Shown one piece after another: positions 27,145 to 36,191 of a stretch of DNA of 64,000 bases. The stretch is from NCBI RefSeq assembly GCF_018390605.1, contig NZ_JAHBGD010000013.1:32453-96452 (forward strand), written 5' to 3'. Each line of letters opens with the position of its first letter. Within the stretch, counting starts at the first letter, position 1. This DNA comes from Ancylobacter defluvii (GTDB taxonomy: Bacteria > Pseudomonadota > Alphaproteobacteria > Rhizobiales > Xanthobacteraceae). The notes beneath the pieces are model-generated. The model saw only the letters and a program-made list of their open reading frames with translations. It was not told the DNA's origin and did no database searches. The position numbers and the translations under genes are program-made.

Positions 27145-27984
27145 TCAGGCCGCCACCGACTCGCTCACCGCCATCTCGTCGGTCCACACCTCGAAGCTGG
27201 CGAGCTGGTGCGGCCCGAAGGTGCAGACGATCGGCACATCGGTGGCATCGCGTCCCCGCGCCATCACCACACGGCCGATACGCGGCTTGTTGTGCCGGGC
27301 ATCGAAGCTGTACCAGCGACCGTCGAGATAGGCCTCGAACCAGGCGCTGAAATCCATCGGCGCCGGATCGCGCGGCACGCCGATGTCGCCGAGATAGCCG
27401 GTGCAATAGCGTGCCGGGATGTTCATCGCCCGGCACAAGGCAATGGCGAGATGCGCGAAGTCACGGCAGACGCCGCGCTTTTCCTTCAGCACCCCCACCG
27501 CTGAGCGGGTGCAATCGGCATGCGCATAGCCGAACTGGACATGGTCGTGCACGAAGTCGCAGATCGCCTGCACCCGCGCCCAGCCCTCGGGCACCGTGCC
27601 GAAGCGCGACCACGCCTCGCTGGTCAGCAGATCGGTTTCGCAATAGCGACTGCCGAGCAGGAATACCATCACATCCTCGGGCAACTCGTCGAGCGACGAC
27701 TGCCGGGCCGCGACGTTTACAACATCCGCCGCGCCGGAATCACGGATGACACCGTGATGTTCGATCTCGGTGCGCCCGGCCGGCAGCACCACCCGCCGCC
27801 GGACATTGCCGAACATGTCGAGCGACATGATGTTGGCGAGCGAGCGTTGCCCGCCGCTTTGCAGGAACATCGGTGACTGCACGATGACGTCCTGATGTCG
27901 CGAGCTGTGCACGTCGACGGCGAAGGTCGCCGGGGTCGGATTGGCACAGTCCAGCGCCATCCGAAATCCATATCGGATACGCAT
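27145..27984 (-). CDS. Transglutaminase-like cysteine protease family protein
   Basis: The 279-residue protein has an N-terminal beta domain (Bact_transglu_N-like, about residues 1-85) and a transglutaminase-like catalytic domain. The catalytic cysteine is in KRGVCRDFAHLAIALCR, the histidine probably in FDARHNKPRIG, and the Asp in SAWFEAYLDGRWYSFD. Such proteins are cytosolic; bacterial members may be peptidases or amidases. It sits between rsh and pyrE on the same strand but outside their overlaps. The substrate is unknown. Confidence 0.88.
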   Translation of the reverse strand: MRIRYGFRMALDCANPTPATFAVDVHSSRHQDVIVQSPMFLQSGGQRSLANIMSLDMFGNVRRRVVLPAGRTEIEHHGVIRDSGAADVVNVAARQSSLDELPEDVMVFLLGSRYCETDLLTSEAWSRFGTVPEGWARVQAICDFVHDHVQFGYAHADCTRSAVGVLKEKRGVCRDFAHLAIALCRAMNIPARYCTGYLGDIGVPRDPAPMDFSAWFEAYLDGRWYSFDARHNKPRIGRVVMARGRDATDVPIVCTFGPHQLASFEVWTDEMAVSESVAA

Positions 27985-28024
27985 GCTTCTTCAATCCTGT
28001 GTCGGAGAGCGAGGCGCTTGCGCC

Positions 28025-28201
28025 TCAGTGATGTATACGGCCGCTGCGGGAACGGACCCGCACCGCGACCAGCTCGGCCCGGCCGACGAGCGCGTCGACA
28101 CGGCCGAAGGCCTCCAATGCGCCATTGCCCAATGTGCCACCGCTCAGTTGCTTGACGAAGCCGGCGAGGATGCGCATCGCGCTGTGAACGATCTCGACCA
28201 T
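28025..28201 (-). CDS. 58-residue small protein with strong ribosome site
   Basis: The ATG at 28201 is preceded by the perfect Shine-Dalgarno AAGGAGG 5 bases upstream, which supports this start over in-frame codons at 28204, 28216 and 28246. The product (MVEIVHSAMRILAGFVKQLS at its start) has an amphipathic N-terminal half, a Gly-rich middle and a basic Arg/Ser/His C-terminus, with no cysteine and no clear membrane segment. It lies 94 bases downstream of rsh and 40 bases upstream of the transglutaminase-like gene. No family is recognised. Confidence 0.55.
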   Translation of the reverse strand: MVEIVHSAMRILAGFVKQLSGGTLGNGALEAFGRVDALVGRAELVAVRVRSRSGRIHH

Positions 28202-28295
28202 CATCGCCTCCTTCATCCCGGCCGTTGCGGCCTTTCGAAGCGACAACGCGATGAAGGCCGCCGGGTTCCGGCGGAGCTGGCACAGCAGGAACGCG

Positions 28296-30512
28296 TCAGC
28301 CGTTGACGCGCTCGACGCTGGAGACCACCGGCCGCGAGCGCAGGTCCGAGATGATGCCGTTGAGGTGGCGCAGGTCGTAGACGCCGATATCGATCACCAT
28401 GCGCGTGAAATCGGGGGAGCGCGAGGACATGTTGAGGTTCTCGATATTGCCGTCGCGCTCACCGATCACCTGAGCGATCTGGCCGAGCGAGCCCGGCTCG
28501 TTGGTCGCCACCACCACGATCTGCACCGGGAAGCGCTGCGGATCGTCCTCGTCGACGTCCCAACGCACGTCGAGCCAGCGCTCCGGCTCTTCCTCGAAAT
28601 CCTGCAGCGCCGGCGACTGGATCGGGTAGATGGTGATCCCCTCGCCCGGCGTCATGATGCCGACGATACGGTCGCCCGGCACGGCGCCGCCATTCGGCGC
28701 GAAACGCACCGGCAGTTCGCGGTTGATGCCGCGGATCGGGATGGAGGTCTTCGGGTCCGGCGCGATCTCGACGCCCGGTATCTTGAACTTGAGGCTCTGG
28801 CCACGCTCCAGCTCGAACCAGCCCTCGCCCTTGGGCGCCTGCTTTTCCTCCGGCCGCGGTCCGGTCCATTCGGGATAGAGCGCCTTGACCACGTCGTCGG
28901 CCTTGAGCTCTCCCAAACCGACGGCGGCATAGACTTCTTCCGGCGTCGTGCGGGCGAGACGACCGACCGAGCCGGCAAGCTTGTCGTCGGAGAACGCCTT
29001 GCCGGCCCGTGCCATCGCCCGCTCGACCATGCGGCGTCCGAGCCCGGCATATTGCGCACGCACCGCGACACGGGTCGCTCGGCGGATCGCCGCGCGCGCC
29101 TTGCCGGTGACGACGATGGATTCCCAGGCCGCCGGCGGCGTCGCGCTGGGAGAGGTGATGATTTCCACTTCGTCGCCATTGTGGAGACGCGACACCAGCG
29201 GCGAGACCTTGCCGTTGATCTTGGCGCCGATCGCCATGTTGCCGACGCCGGTATGCACCGCATAGGCGAAGTCGATCGGCGTCGCCCCGCGCGGCAGCGC
29301 GATCAGCCGCCCCTTCGGCGTGAAGCAGAACACCTGGTCGTGGAAAAGCTCGAGCTTGGTATGTTCGAGGAACTCCTCCGGGCTCGATCCTTCGGCGAGG
29401 AGTTCGATAGTCCGGCGCAGCCAGGCATAGGCGTTGGAATCACGGGTCAGCAGATCCTCGCCCGCCGCGGCCACCGGCTCGCCATCCTTGTAGACCGCAT
29501 GCGCGGCGATGCCGTATTCGGCGATCTCATGCATCTGACGGGTGCGGATCTGCAGCTCGACACGCTGGCGGCCTGGGCCGACCACAGTGGTATGGATCGA
29601 GCGGTAATCGTTCTGCTTGGGGGTTGAGATATAGTCCTTGAAGCGGCCCGGCACCACGCGCCACTTGGTGTGCACCACGCCGAGCGCGGCATAGCATTCC
29701 TGCACCGTGCCGACGATGAGGCGGAACCCATAAATGTCGGAGAGCTGCTCGAAGGCGACCGACTTCTGCTCCATCTTGCGCCAGATCGAGTAAGGCCGCT
29801 TCTCGCGCCCCTTCACCGTCGCATTGAGGCCCTTCTGGCTCAGCGCGTCGGTCAATTCCCGCTCGATCGCCGCAACCAGTTCGCCATTATGATCCTTCAG
29901 CGCCTTCAGGCGGCCGAGGATGGAATCATAGGCCTCGGGCGAGAGCTGCCGGAAGGCCAGATCCTCCAGCTCCTCGCGCATGTCCTGCATGCCCATGCGC
30001 CCGGCGAGCGGGGCATAGATATCCAGCGTTTCCTGCGCGACGCGGTTGCGCTTCTCCTCCGGCACCCATTTCAGCGTGCGCATGTTGTGCAGCCGGTCGG
30101 CGAGCTTGACCAGCAGTACGCGCACGTCGTCGGCAATGGCCAGCAGCAGCTTGCGCAGGTTCTCGGCCTGCTTGGCCTGCTTGGAGACGAGGTCGAGCTT
30201 CTTGATCTTGGTGAGGCCCTCGACCAGGGCGCCGATCTGCGGACCGAACCACCTGTCGATCTCGTCGCGGGTGGCGTCGGTGTCCTCGATGGTGTCGTGA
30301 AGCAGCGCCGCGACGATGGTGGCATCGTCAAGCTTGAGGTCGGTGAGGATCGCCGCGACTTCGAGCGGGTGCGAGAAATAGGGGTCGCCGGAGGCGCGCT
30401 TCTGCGTGCCGTGCGCACGCATGGCATAGACATAGGCGCGATCGAGCAGCGCCTCGTCGGTATTGGGATTATACCGGCGCACGCGCTCGACGAGCTCGTA
30501 CTGCCGCATCAT
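28296..30512 (-). CDS. rsh: Bifunctional (p)ppGpp synthetase/hydrolase, RelA/SpoT homologue
   Basis: Rsh makes and degrades the stringent-response alarmone. The 738-residue protein has an intact HD hydrolase domain (FSHPLEVAAIL, LLHDTIEDTDAT), a synthetase domain with GRFKDYISTPKQNDYRSIHT (the RxKD motif of bifunctional enzymes), a TGS domain (FCFTPKGRLIALPRGATPIDFAYAVHT cut short here) and a C-terminal ACT domain near 660-735. Both active sites appear functional. It follows rpoZ after a terminator. Confidence 0.96.
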   Translation of the reverse strand: MMRQYELVERVRRYNPNTDEALLDRAYVYAMRAHGTQKRASGDPYFSHPLEVAAILTDLKLDDATIVAALLHDTIEDTDATRDEIDRWFGPQIGALVEGLTKIKKLDLVSKQAKQAENLRKLLLAIADDVRVLLVKLADRLHNMRTLKWVPEEKRNRVAQETLDIYAPLAGRMGMQDMREELEDLAFRQLSPEAYDSILGRLKALKDHNGELVAAIERELTDALSQKGLNATVKGREKRPYSIWRKMEQKSVAFEQLSDIYGFRLIVGTVQECYAALGVVHTKWRVVPGRFKDYISTPKQNDYRSIHTTVVGPGRQRVELQIRTRQMHEIAEYGIAAHAVYKDGEPVAAAGEDLLTRDSNAYAWLRRTIELLAEGSSPEEFLEHTKLELFHDQVFCFTPKGRLIALPRGATPIDFAYAVHTGVGNMAIGAKINGKVSPLVSRLHNGDEVEIITSPSATPPAAWESIVVTGKARAAIRRATRVAVRAQYAGLGRRMVERAMARAGKAFSDDKLAGSVGRLARTTPEEVYAAVGLGELKADDVVKALYPEWTGPRPEEKQAPKGEGWFELERGQSLKFKIPGVEIAPDPKTSIPIRGINRELPVRFAPNGGAVPGDRIVGIMTPGEGITIYPIQSPALQDFEEEPERWLDVRWDVDEDDPQRFPVQIVVVATNEPGSLGQIAQVIGERDGNIENLNMSSRSPDFTRMVIDIGVYDLRHLNGIISDLRSRPVVSSVERVNG

Positions 30513-30611
30513 GACAGGGATCTCGCGAAGGAACGACCCGTCCGTTCCAGACGGCTAGATATGTCTGCCGGCAAGGCCAACGCAAGCACCGGATCGGAAA
30601 TTACGCCGCAA

Positions 30612-30650
30612 AAGCAACAGCCCGGCACGAGGCCGGGCTGCACAAGGGCA
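30612..30650 (-). terminator. Rho-independent terminator between rpoZ and rsh
   Basis: CAGCCCGGC and its complement around a short ACGA-type loop form a GC-rich hairpin. On the minus strand it is followed by TTGCTTTTGC, the expected U-rich tail downstream of rpoZ. rsh therefore probably has its own promoter or relies on readthrough. Confidence 0.7.
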
Positions 30651-30672
30651 GACGCCGAATGCGAGGATGGCC

Positions 30673-31065
30673 TCAGCCTTCCTCGTCGTCGCTCGGCTCC
30701 GGCGGCACCAGGCCCTGAAGGCCGGCGAGCAGCTCTTCCTCGGTCATGCGGTCGAGCATGACGTCGGGATCATCAGCGCCGCCCTCGCTGCCGCCCGACG
30801 CGATCATCGGAACCGTCTCGGCCTCCGGCTCGTCGACCTCGGTGAACTTCTGCAGCGAGTGGATGAGGTCTTCCTTCAGATCTTCCGGCGAGATGGTCTC
30901 GTCGGCGATCTCGCGAAGGGCGACGACCGGGTTCTTGTCATTGTCGCGATCGACCGTAATCGGCGAACCCGACGCGATCATGCGCGCGCGATGGCCGGCC
31001 AGAAGAACGAGTTCGAAGCGATTGTCGACCTTGTCGACGCAATCCTCGACGGTGACGCGAGCCAT
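30673..31065 (-). CDS. rpoZ: RNA polymerase omega subunit
   Basis: The 130-residue protein begins [20 protein letters not shown] and continues [20 protein letters not shown], the omega-subunit signature that helps fold the beta-prime subunit. An acidic tail of about 50 residues (ending EPSDDEEG) is longer than in E. coli but usual in alphaproteobacteria. It is upstream of rsh, the conserved rpoZ-spoT order. Confidence 0.96.
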   Translation of the reverse strand: MARVTVEDCVDKVDNRFELVLLAGHRARMIASGSPITVDRDNDKNPVVALREIADETISPEDLKEDLIHSLQKFTEVDEPEAETVPMIASGGSEGGADDPDVMLDRMTEEELLAGLQGLVPPEPSDDEEG

Positions 31066-31301
31066 GCTCCGGCACTCCTGTGAGTTAATTCGGAAAGCGC
31101 TGCCTTAACGCATGCCTTCCGGGAGAGCAAGCGATCCCCCGAACCGGAGCATCACAATCGCAACTTTCAACGCTCTCCAGCATGAATTTCACCGCGCACA
31201 CCCGCAAAATTGCGCTATGAATCGCTTACGGGGCGGAAAGTCAGTTTCGTCAAGCGGAAGACGGAGCTTCATTTGAACGTATTGATTAGGTAAACGCCGT
31301 A

Positions 31302-31928
31302 ATGGTCCAGCCCATGGAAAAAATTGCCCTATTTATTGATGGTGCGAACCTTTATTCAGCAACGAAGTCTCTTGGATTTGACATCGACTACAAGAGACTT
31401 CTCAAGGAGTTTCAGAGCCGCGGTTATGTATTGAGAGCCTTTTACTACACAACGCTCGTCGAAGACAATGAATACTCCTCAATCCGCCCGCTGCTGGATT
31501 GGCTGGATTACAACGGCTATTCAGTTGTAACAAAGCCGGCCCGCGAGTTTACCGACAGTCAGGGGCGGCGGCGCGTACGTGGCAACATGGACATCGAGCT
31601 CGCGGTCAATGCGATGGAGCTCGCGTCTCATGTCGATCACCTCGTGTTGTTCTCCGGCGATGGCGACTTCCGCTCGCTGGTCGAGGCGGTGCAGCGCAAG
31701 GGTGTGCGGGTGAGTGTTGTCTCCAGCGTCAACACGCAGCCGCCGATGATCGCCGACGAACTGCGCCGTCAGGCCGATGCCTTCATCGACCTTGTCGACC
31801 TGCAGGCGCGTATCGGTCGCGATCCCAACGAGCGCACCGGCCGCATGAGCGAGCCGCCGCGTTTTCTGGAGCGGCGTAGCCCGCCCTCGCCGCCCGCCGG
31901 TGGCGACGAGGAGCTCGCCGACCGTTGA
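31302..31928 (+). CDS. NYN-domain (LabA/DUF88) putative RNase
   Basis: This 208-residue protein has a PIN-like NYN nuclease fold: acidic residues in ALFIDGANLY (near residue 10), GNMDIELAVNAMELA and LFSGDGDFRSLVEAVQ. The C-terminal 40 residues are a Pro/Arg-rich tail (PPSPPAGGDEELADR at the end). The ATG at 31302 or 31314 could start it. The first roughly 80 codons use A/T-ending codons such as TTA, CTA, ATT and AGA, unlike the rest of the gene and the window. It is divergent from rpoZ. The RNA target is unknown. Confidence 0.88.
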   Translation: MVQPMEKIALFIDGANLYSATKSLGFDIDYKRLLKEFQSRGYVLRAFYYTTLVEDNEYSSIRPLLDWLDYNGYSVVTKPAREFTDSQGRRRVRGNMDIELAVNAMELASHVDHLVLFSGDGDFRSLVEAVQRKGVRVSVVSSVNTQPPMIADELRRQADAFIDLVDLQARIGRDPNERTGRMSEPPRFLERRSPPSPPAGGDEELADR

Positions 31929-31933
31929 TCCAG

Positions 31934-32590
31934 ATGGATGCATCCCCCGCGCGGGCGGCGGAGCCCGCGCGGGATTGTCCGCTATGCCCGCGCCTCGTGG
32001 CGTTCCGGGAACAATGGCGGGCCGCCGAACCTGATTGGCACAACGCGCCGGTACCGTCCTTCGGACCGGTGGACGGCCGTCTTTTGATCGTCGGCCTCGC
32101 GCCGGGCCTGCGCGGCGCCAACCGCACCGGCCGGCCGTTCACCGGCGACTATGCCGGCGAGTTGCTGTACGACACGCTGATCCGCTACGGTTTCGCCGCC
32201 GGGAAATTCGAGGCGCGGCCAGACGACACGCTGCGGCTGAAGGACGCGCGCCTCACCAATGCGGTGCGCTGCGTGCCGCCCGAAAACAAGCCGACCACCG
32301 AGGAAATGCGCAATTGCCGGCCTTTCCTCGCCGCCACCATCGCCCAGTTGCCGAATCTCGGCGCCATCGTCGCGCTGGGCAAGATCGCCCATGATCAGGT
32401 GCTGGCCGCCCATGGCGAGAAGCTGTCGCACCATAAGTTCGCGCATGGGGCGGTGCATCGGCTCGGCGACGTGGTGCTGTTCGACAGCTATCACTGCTCC
32501 CGCTACAACACGAATACTGGCGTGCTGACCCCGGAAATGTTCCGCAGCGTCTTCGCCGCCGTGCGGGCGCATGTCGATACGCTGCCCTGA
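31934..32590 (+). CDS. Uracil-DNA glycosylase, family 5 (UDGb type)
   Basis: The enzyme excises deaminated bases from DNA. The 218-residue protein contains the family motif A GLAPGLRGANRTGRPFTGD, an N-terminal CPLCPRL cysteine pair that with NAVRCVPPENKP and HCSRYNTNTG can bind a [4Fe-4S] cluster, and the motif B-like YHCSRYNTNTG. It starts 5 bases after the NYN gene stop, so the two are probably one transcript. The stop abuts that of the convergent epmA. Confidence 0.88.
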   Translation: MDASPARAAEPARDCPLCPRLVAFREQWRAAEPDWHNAPVPSFGPVDGRLLIVGLAPGLRGANRTGRPFTGDYAGELLYDTLIRYGFAAGKFEARPDDTLRLKDARLTNAVRCVPPENKPTTEEMRNCRPFLAATIAQLPNLGAIVALGKIAHDQVLAAHGEKLSHHKFAHGAVHRLGDVVLFDSYHCSRYNTNTGVLTPEMFRSVFAAVRAHVDTLP

Positions 32591-32597
32591 TCAGGGC
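32584..32597. repeat. 14-bp perfect palindrome containing both stop codons
   Basis: GCCCTGATCAGGGC is a perfect palindrome. The UDG stop TGA (32588-32590) and the epmA stop (TCA on this strand, 32591-32593) abut inside it, so there is no intergenic space. It has no loop or T-run and is probably not a terminator. Confidence 0.6.
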
Positions 32598-33640
32598 GCG
32601 ACCGGCGCCCACAGCACATCCTCGATGCGCCGCGCCCCGGTCGCCAGCAGCACCAGCCTGTCGAGGCCGAGCGCGATGCCGGACGCTTCCGGCATCCGGG
32701 CCAGCGCCGCGAGGAAATCCTCGTCGATCGGGTAGCGTTCGCCGTAAAGCCGCTGCTTCTCGTCCATCCACTGGACGAAGCGCCGGCGCTGCTCGGCGGC
32801 ATCGGTAAGCTCGCCGAAGGCATTGGCGAGTTCGACGCCGCAGACATACAGCTCGAAGCGCTCCGCCACGCGGGGATCGCCGGGTTTCGGACGGGCGAGC
32901 GCCGCCTCGCCGATCGGGTACTCGCACAGAATGGTCGGACGGCCGATGCCGAGGAAGGGCTCGATCTTCTCCACCATCAGGCGGGTGAAGACATCGGCCC
33001 AGATGTCGTCCGGCGCCACGCGAATGCCCGCCTGTCGTGCCGCGTGCCACAGCGCGTCGCGATCCGTCGCCCCGCGCTCGTCGAGCGTGGCGAGAAGATC
33101 GATGCCGGCAAAACGGGCGAACGCCTCCGCCACCGTCAGTTGTTCGGGCTCAAGGCGGACATCGGCGAGGTGGGATCCATAGCGGAAGACATCAGCCCCG
33201 ATCGCCGCCGCCGTCGCTGCGAGCAGGGCGGCACAGTCGGCCATCAGCGCCTCGTAGCTCTCCCGCGCCCGGTACCATTCGAGCATGGTGAATTCGGGAT
33301 GGTGCAGCGCCGTGCGCTCACCGTTGCGGAACACGCGGGCGAGGGTGAAAAGCCGTTCCTCCCCGGCCGCCAGCAGCTTCTTGGCGGTGAACTCCGGCGA
33401 GGTGTGGAGATAGCGGGTGGCGGCCGTCCCGTCCGCCGCCACGAGTTGGGTCGCGAAAGCGTGCAGGTGCGTCTCGTTGCCGGGCGATATCTGCAGGATC
33501 GGCGTCTCGACCTCGATGAAGTCGCGCCCGGCGAAGAACATCCGCAAGGCCCCGAGGATGCGCTGGCGCCCGATCAGGAACGGCCGGCGGTCGGCATAGA
33601 CCTCCGGCGACCACCAGGGCGATGGCTCAAGGTTAGGCAT
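32591..33640 (-). CDS. epmA: EF-P--lysine lysyltransferase EpmA (GenX/PoxA, LysRS paralogue)
   Basis: EpmA adds (R)-beta-lysine to Lys34 of elongation factor P. The 349-residue protein is a class II lysyl-tRNA synthetase catalytic core without the N-terminal anticodon-binding domain. It has FIEVETPILQISPGNETHL (motif 1), RVFRNGERTALHHPEFTMLEWYR (motif 2) and GIALGLDRLVLLATG (motif 3). The start at 33640 (MPNLEPSPW) gives the family length. It is divergent from efp. EpmB, which makes the beta-lysine substrate, is not in the window. Confidence 0.93.
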   Translation of the reverse strand: MPNLEPSPWWSPEVYADRRPFLIGRQRILGALRMFFAGRDFIEVETPILQISPGNETHLHAFATQLVAADGTAATRYLHTSPEFTAKKLLAAGEERLFTLARVFRNGERTALHHPEFTMLEWYRARESYEALMADCAALLAATAAAIGADVFRYGSHLADVRLEPEQLTVAEAFARFAGIDLLATLDERGATDRDALWHAARQAGIRVAPDDIWADVFTRLMVEKIEPFLGIGRPTILCEYPIGEAALARPKPGDPRVAERFELYVCGVELANAFGELTDAAEQRRRFVQWMDEKQRLYGERYPIDEDFLAALARMPEASGIALGLDRLVLLATGARRIEDVLWAPVAP

Positions 33641-33785
33641 CGGCTCGGCTCCACGGTCACGCCAAGGAATTACATGGCCGCACCGGGGTTGGCGGCGGGC
33701 GGCCGCGCTAGTATAGGAACCGCCCGAAGGAATCCCGGTTTGCGCCATTTTCCCTGTACGGCGCACCCAACAGCCAGAGGACCGC

Positions 33786-34355
33786 ATGGTCAAGGTCATC
33801 GCCAGCACGCTGCGCAAGGGCGCCGTGGTCGACATCGACGGCAAGCTCTATGTCGTGCTCACCGCCGACAACATCCATCCCGGCAAGGGCACCCCGGTGA
33901 CCCAGCTCGACATGCGCCGCATCTCCGACGGTGTGAAGATCTCCGAGCGCTACCGCACCACCGAGCAGGTGGAGCGCGCCCATGTCGAGGATCGCCCCCA
34001 CACCTTCCTCTACTCGGATGGCGAAGGCTTCCACTTCATGAATCCGGATAATTACGACCAGGTGGCCGTGCATCCGGACGTGGTCGGCGACCAGGCGCCC
34101 TATCTGCAGGAAGGCATGCAGGTCATGCTGAAGATGCACGAGGGCAACGGCATCGCCATCGAACTGCCGCAGCGCGTGACGCTGGAAGTGGTCGAGACCG
34201 AGCCGGTGGTGAAGGGGCAGACCGCCTCCTCGTCCTACAAGCCCGCCATGCTGTCGAACGGCGTGCGTTCGGCGGTGCCGCCGCATGTCGGCGTGGGCAC
34301 CCGTATCGTGGTGATGACCGCTGACGGCTCCTATGTCGAGCGCGCCAAGGACTGA
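33786..34355 (+). CDS. efp: Elongation factor P
   Basis: EF-P rescues ribosomes stalled at polyproline. The 189-residue protein keeps K34 in [12 protein letters not shown], the residue modified by EpmA encoded next door. The three-domain length and the C-terminal SYVERAKD are typical. Many proteins in this window have long polyproline runs, fitting a need for EF-P. A strong terminator follows. Confidence 0.97.
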   Translation: MVKVIASTLRKGAVVDIDGKLYVVLTADNIHPGKGTPVTQLDMRRISDGVKISERYRTTEQVERAHVEDRPHTFLYSDGEGFHFMNPDNYDQVAVHPDVVGDQAPYLQEGMQVMLKMHEGNGIAIELPQRVTLEVVETEPVVKGQTASSSYKPAMLSNGVRSAVPPHVGVGTRIVVMTADGSYVERAKD

Positions 34356-34384
34356 GCTTGCGCTCGCTTCGAAGAAGAGAAACG

Positions 34385-34420
34385 AAAAAGGCCCGGATCT
34401 CGTCCGGGCCTTTTGCTTTT
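34385..34420. terminator. Bidirectional terminator between efp and smpB
   Basis: AAAAAGGCCCGGA (34385-34397) pairs with TCCGGGCCTTTT (34403-34414). The A-run on one side and T-run on the other let it serve both convergent genes. Confidence 0.9.
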
Positions 34421-34445
34421 CTGCGATGCTTTTCGAGCCGCCGCG

Positions 34446-34922
34446 TCAGCCCCGGTCGCGCATCACGCGCTGCTTGTCGCGCGCCCAGTCCTTTTCCTTC
34501 AGCGCCTGGCGCTTGTCGTGCGCCTGGCGCCCACGGGCAATGGCGATCTCGACCTTGGCCCTGCCCTGCTCGTTGAAGAAGATGCGAAGCGGCACCACCG
34601 TCATGCCCTCGCGCTCCACCGCCTGCCATAATTTGGCGATCTCGCGCATGTGCAGCAGCAGTTTGCGCGGCCGGCGCGGCTCATGGTTGAAGCGGTTGGC
34701 CTGGAGATATTCCGGGATGAACGAGTTGTAGAGGATCGCCTCGCCGGATTTCGCCGAGACATAGCTTTCCCCCACCGTCGCCTTGCCGTCGCGCAGGCTC
34801 TTCACCTCGGTGCCGGACAAAGCGATGCCGGCCTCGAACACCTCGCCGATGTCGAAGTCGAAGCGGGCGCGGCGGTTTTCGGCCACGACTTTGCGGGAAA
34901 GGGTCTTCTTCTTCTCGGCCAT
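34446..34922 (-). CDS. smpB: SsrA-binding protein SmpB
   Basis: SmpB delivers tmRNA to stalled ribosomes. The 158-residue protein has the OB-fold signature ([27 protein letters not shown]) and a basic C-terminal tail ending in [10 protein letters not shown] that enters the mRNA channel. The start at 34922 is the normal one. It lies 39 bases after dapA. Confidence 0.95.
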   Translation of the reverse strand: MAEKKKTLSRKVVAENRRARFDFDIGEVFEAGIALSGTEVKSLRDGKATVGESYVSAKSGEAILYNSFIPEYLQANRFNHEPRRPRKLLLHMREIAKLWQAVEREGMTVVPLRIFFNEQGRAKVEIAIARGRQAHDKRQALKEKDWARDKQRVMRDRG

Positions 34923-34961
34923 TTCACTCAGCTCCGTGCCGGAGCCCAACTCCGACCGTCT

Positions 34962-35852
34962 TCAGTTGATCAGTCCCGCATGCACCATGGCTTCGCGGAC
35001 GATCTCCTTGGTCTTCTCGCTCACCGGCACCATGGGAAGGCGCGCCTCGTCGGCAATCTTGCCGAGCACGCTCAGTGCATATTTGGTGGGGCTGGGATTA
35101 GTTTCAACGAACAGCGCCTGGAACAGCGGGAACAGCCGGTCCTGCAACTCCAACGCGGCGCGGAAATTGCCGGCGAGGCAGGCGTTCTGCAACTGCGAGC
35201 ACAGCTTCGGCGCCACATTGGAGGCGACCGAAATGCAGCCATCGCCGCCATGCGCGATGAAAGCCAGGGCCGTGGCGTCCTCGCCGGACAGCTGGTTGAA
35301 GGACGGACCCATGGCCTGGCGCTGCTGGCTGACCCGGGCGAGATTGGCGGTGGCATCCTTCACGCCGGTGATATTTGGCAGTTCGAACAACCGGGCCATG
35401 GTCTCCACCGACATATCGACCACGGACCGGCCGGGAATGTTGTAGATGATGATCGGAATGCCGATGGCGTCGTTGATCGCCTTGTAGTGCTGGTACAAGC
35501 CCTCCTGGCTGGGCTTGTTGTAGTAGGGCGTGACGACGAGCGCCGCATCCGCTCCGGCCTTCTCGGCATGGCGGGCGAGATCGATCGCCTCGACGGTGTT
35601 GTTGGAGCCGGCGCCGGCGATCACCGGCACCCGGCCGGCCGCCTGCTCGACGGTCCATTCCACCACGCGCTTGTGCTCGTCATGGGTAACGGTGGGGCTC
35701 TCGCCGGTCGTCCCGACCGGGACGAGGCCGTGCGTACCCTCATCGATCTGCCAGTCGATCAGGCCGCGCAGCGCTTTCTCATCGAGCGCGCCATCGCGGA
35801 ACGGCGTCACGAGAGCCGTAAAGGAACCACGAAAGGGCGACGAGTGAGGCAT
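34962..35852 (-). CDS. dapA: 4-hydroxy-tetrahydrodipicolinate synthase
   Basis: DapA condenses pyruvate with aspartate semialdehyde on the lysine/diaminopimelate route. The 296-residue TIM barrel has [15 protein letters not shown], the catalytic tyrosine in [17 protein letters not shown], and the Schiff-base lysine in [12 protein letters not shown]. The start at 35852 (MPHSSPFRG) matches the family. The order dapA-smpB is conserved in alphaproteobacteria. Confidence 0.95.
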   Translation of the reverse strand: MPHSSPFRGSFTALVTPFRDGALDEKALRGLIDWQIDEGTHGLVPVGTTGESPTVTHDEHKRVVEWTVEQAAGRVPVIAGAGSNNTVEAIDLARHAEKAGADAALVVTPYYNKPSQEGLYQHYKAINDAIGIPIIIYNIPGRSVVDMSVETMARLFELPNITGVKDATANLARVSQQRQAMGPSFNQLSGEDATALAFIAHGGDGCISVASNVAPKLCSQLQNACLAGNFRAALELQDRLFPLFQALFVETNPSPTKYALSVLGKIADEARLPMVPVSEKTKEIVREAMVHAGLIN

Positions 35853-36191
35853 GGCGCGCTCCTGGAATTTTCTGATCATTGGCGCCCGGCGCAGCATTTG
35901 CACCGGCAAAGGGGCTTTCAGATATCGCGTCGGCGGTCGCGGCGAAAGGGGTGTTATGGCAATCCGCGCCGATCTTCCTTGGCAAGAACGCGGCTTTACG
36001 GCACGCTGCCTTCGTTTCGCCGGGTGAGTAGGCAACAAGATCCGATGTTGGCGCAGATCACAAAGCGCGTGAACGGCTAGTGGTTAGCACTTCGTCAACA
36101 TGAACGCGAGACAACTAAAACGGACGCGAACCGGATCCGGGCTCGTGTGTGTCGCGTGGGCGGCGTCTGTTTCTGGGGAGTGCACGAACCG
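35853..36191. other. Intergenic region between divergent dapA and the lytic transglycosylase
   Basis: This stretch should hold promoters for both genes. I see no convincing open frame, hairpin terminator or repeat. Frames reading into it from dapA or the transglycosylase lack ribosome sites. Confidence 0.5.
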
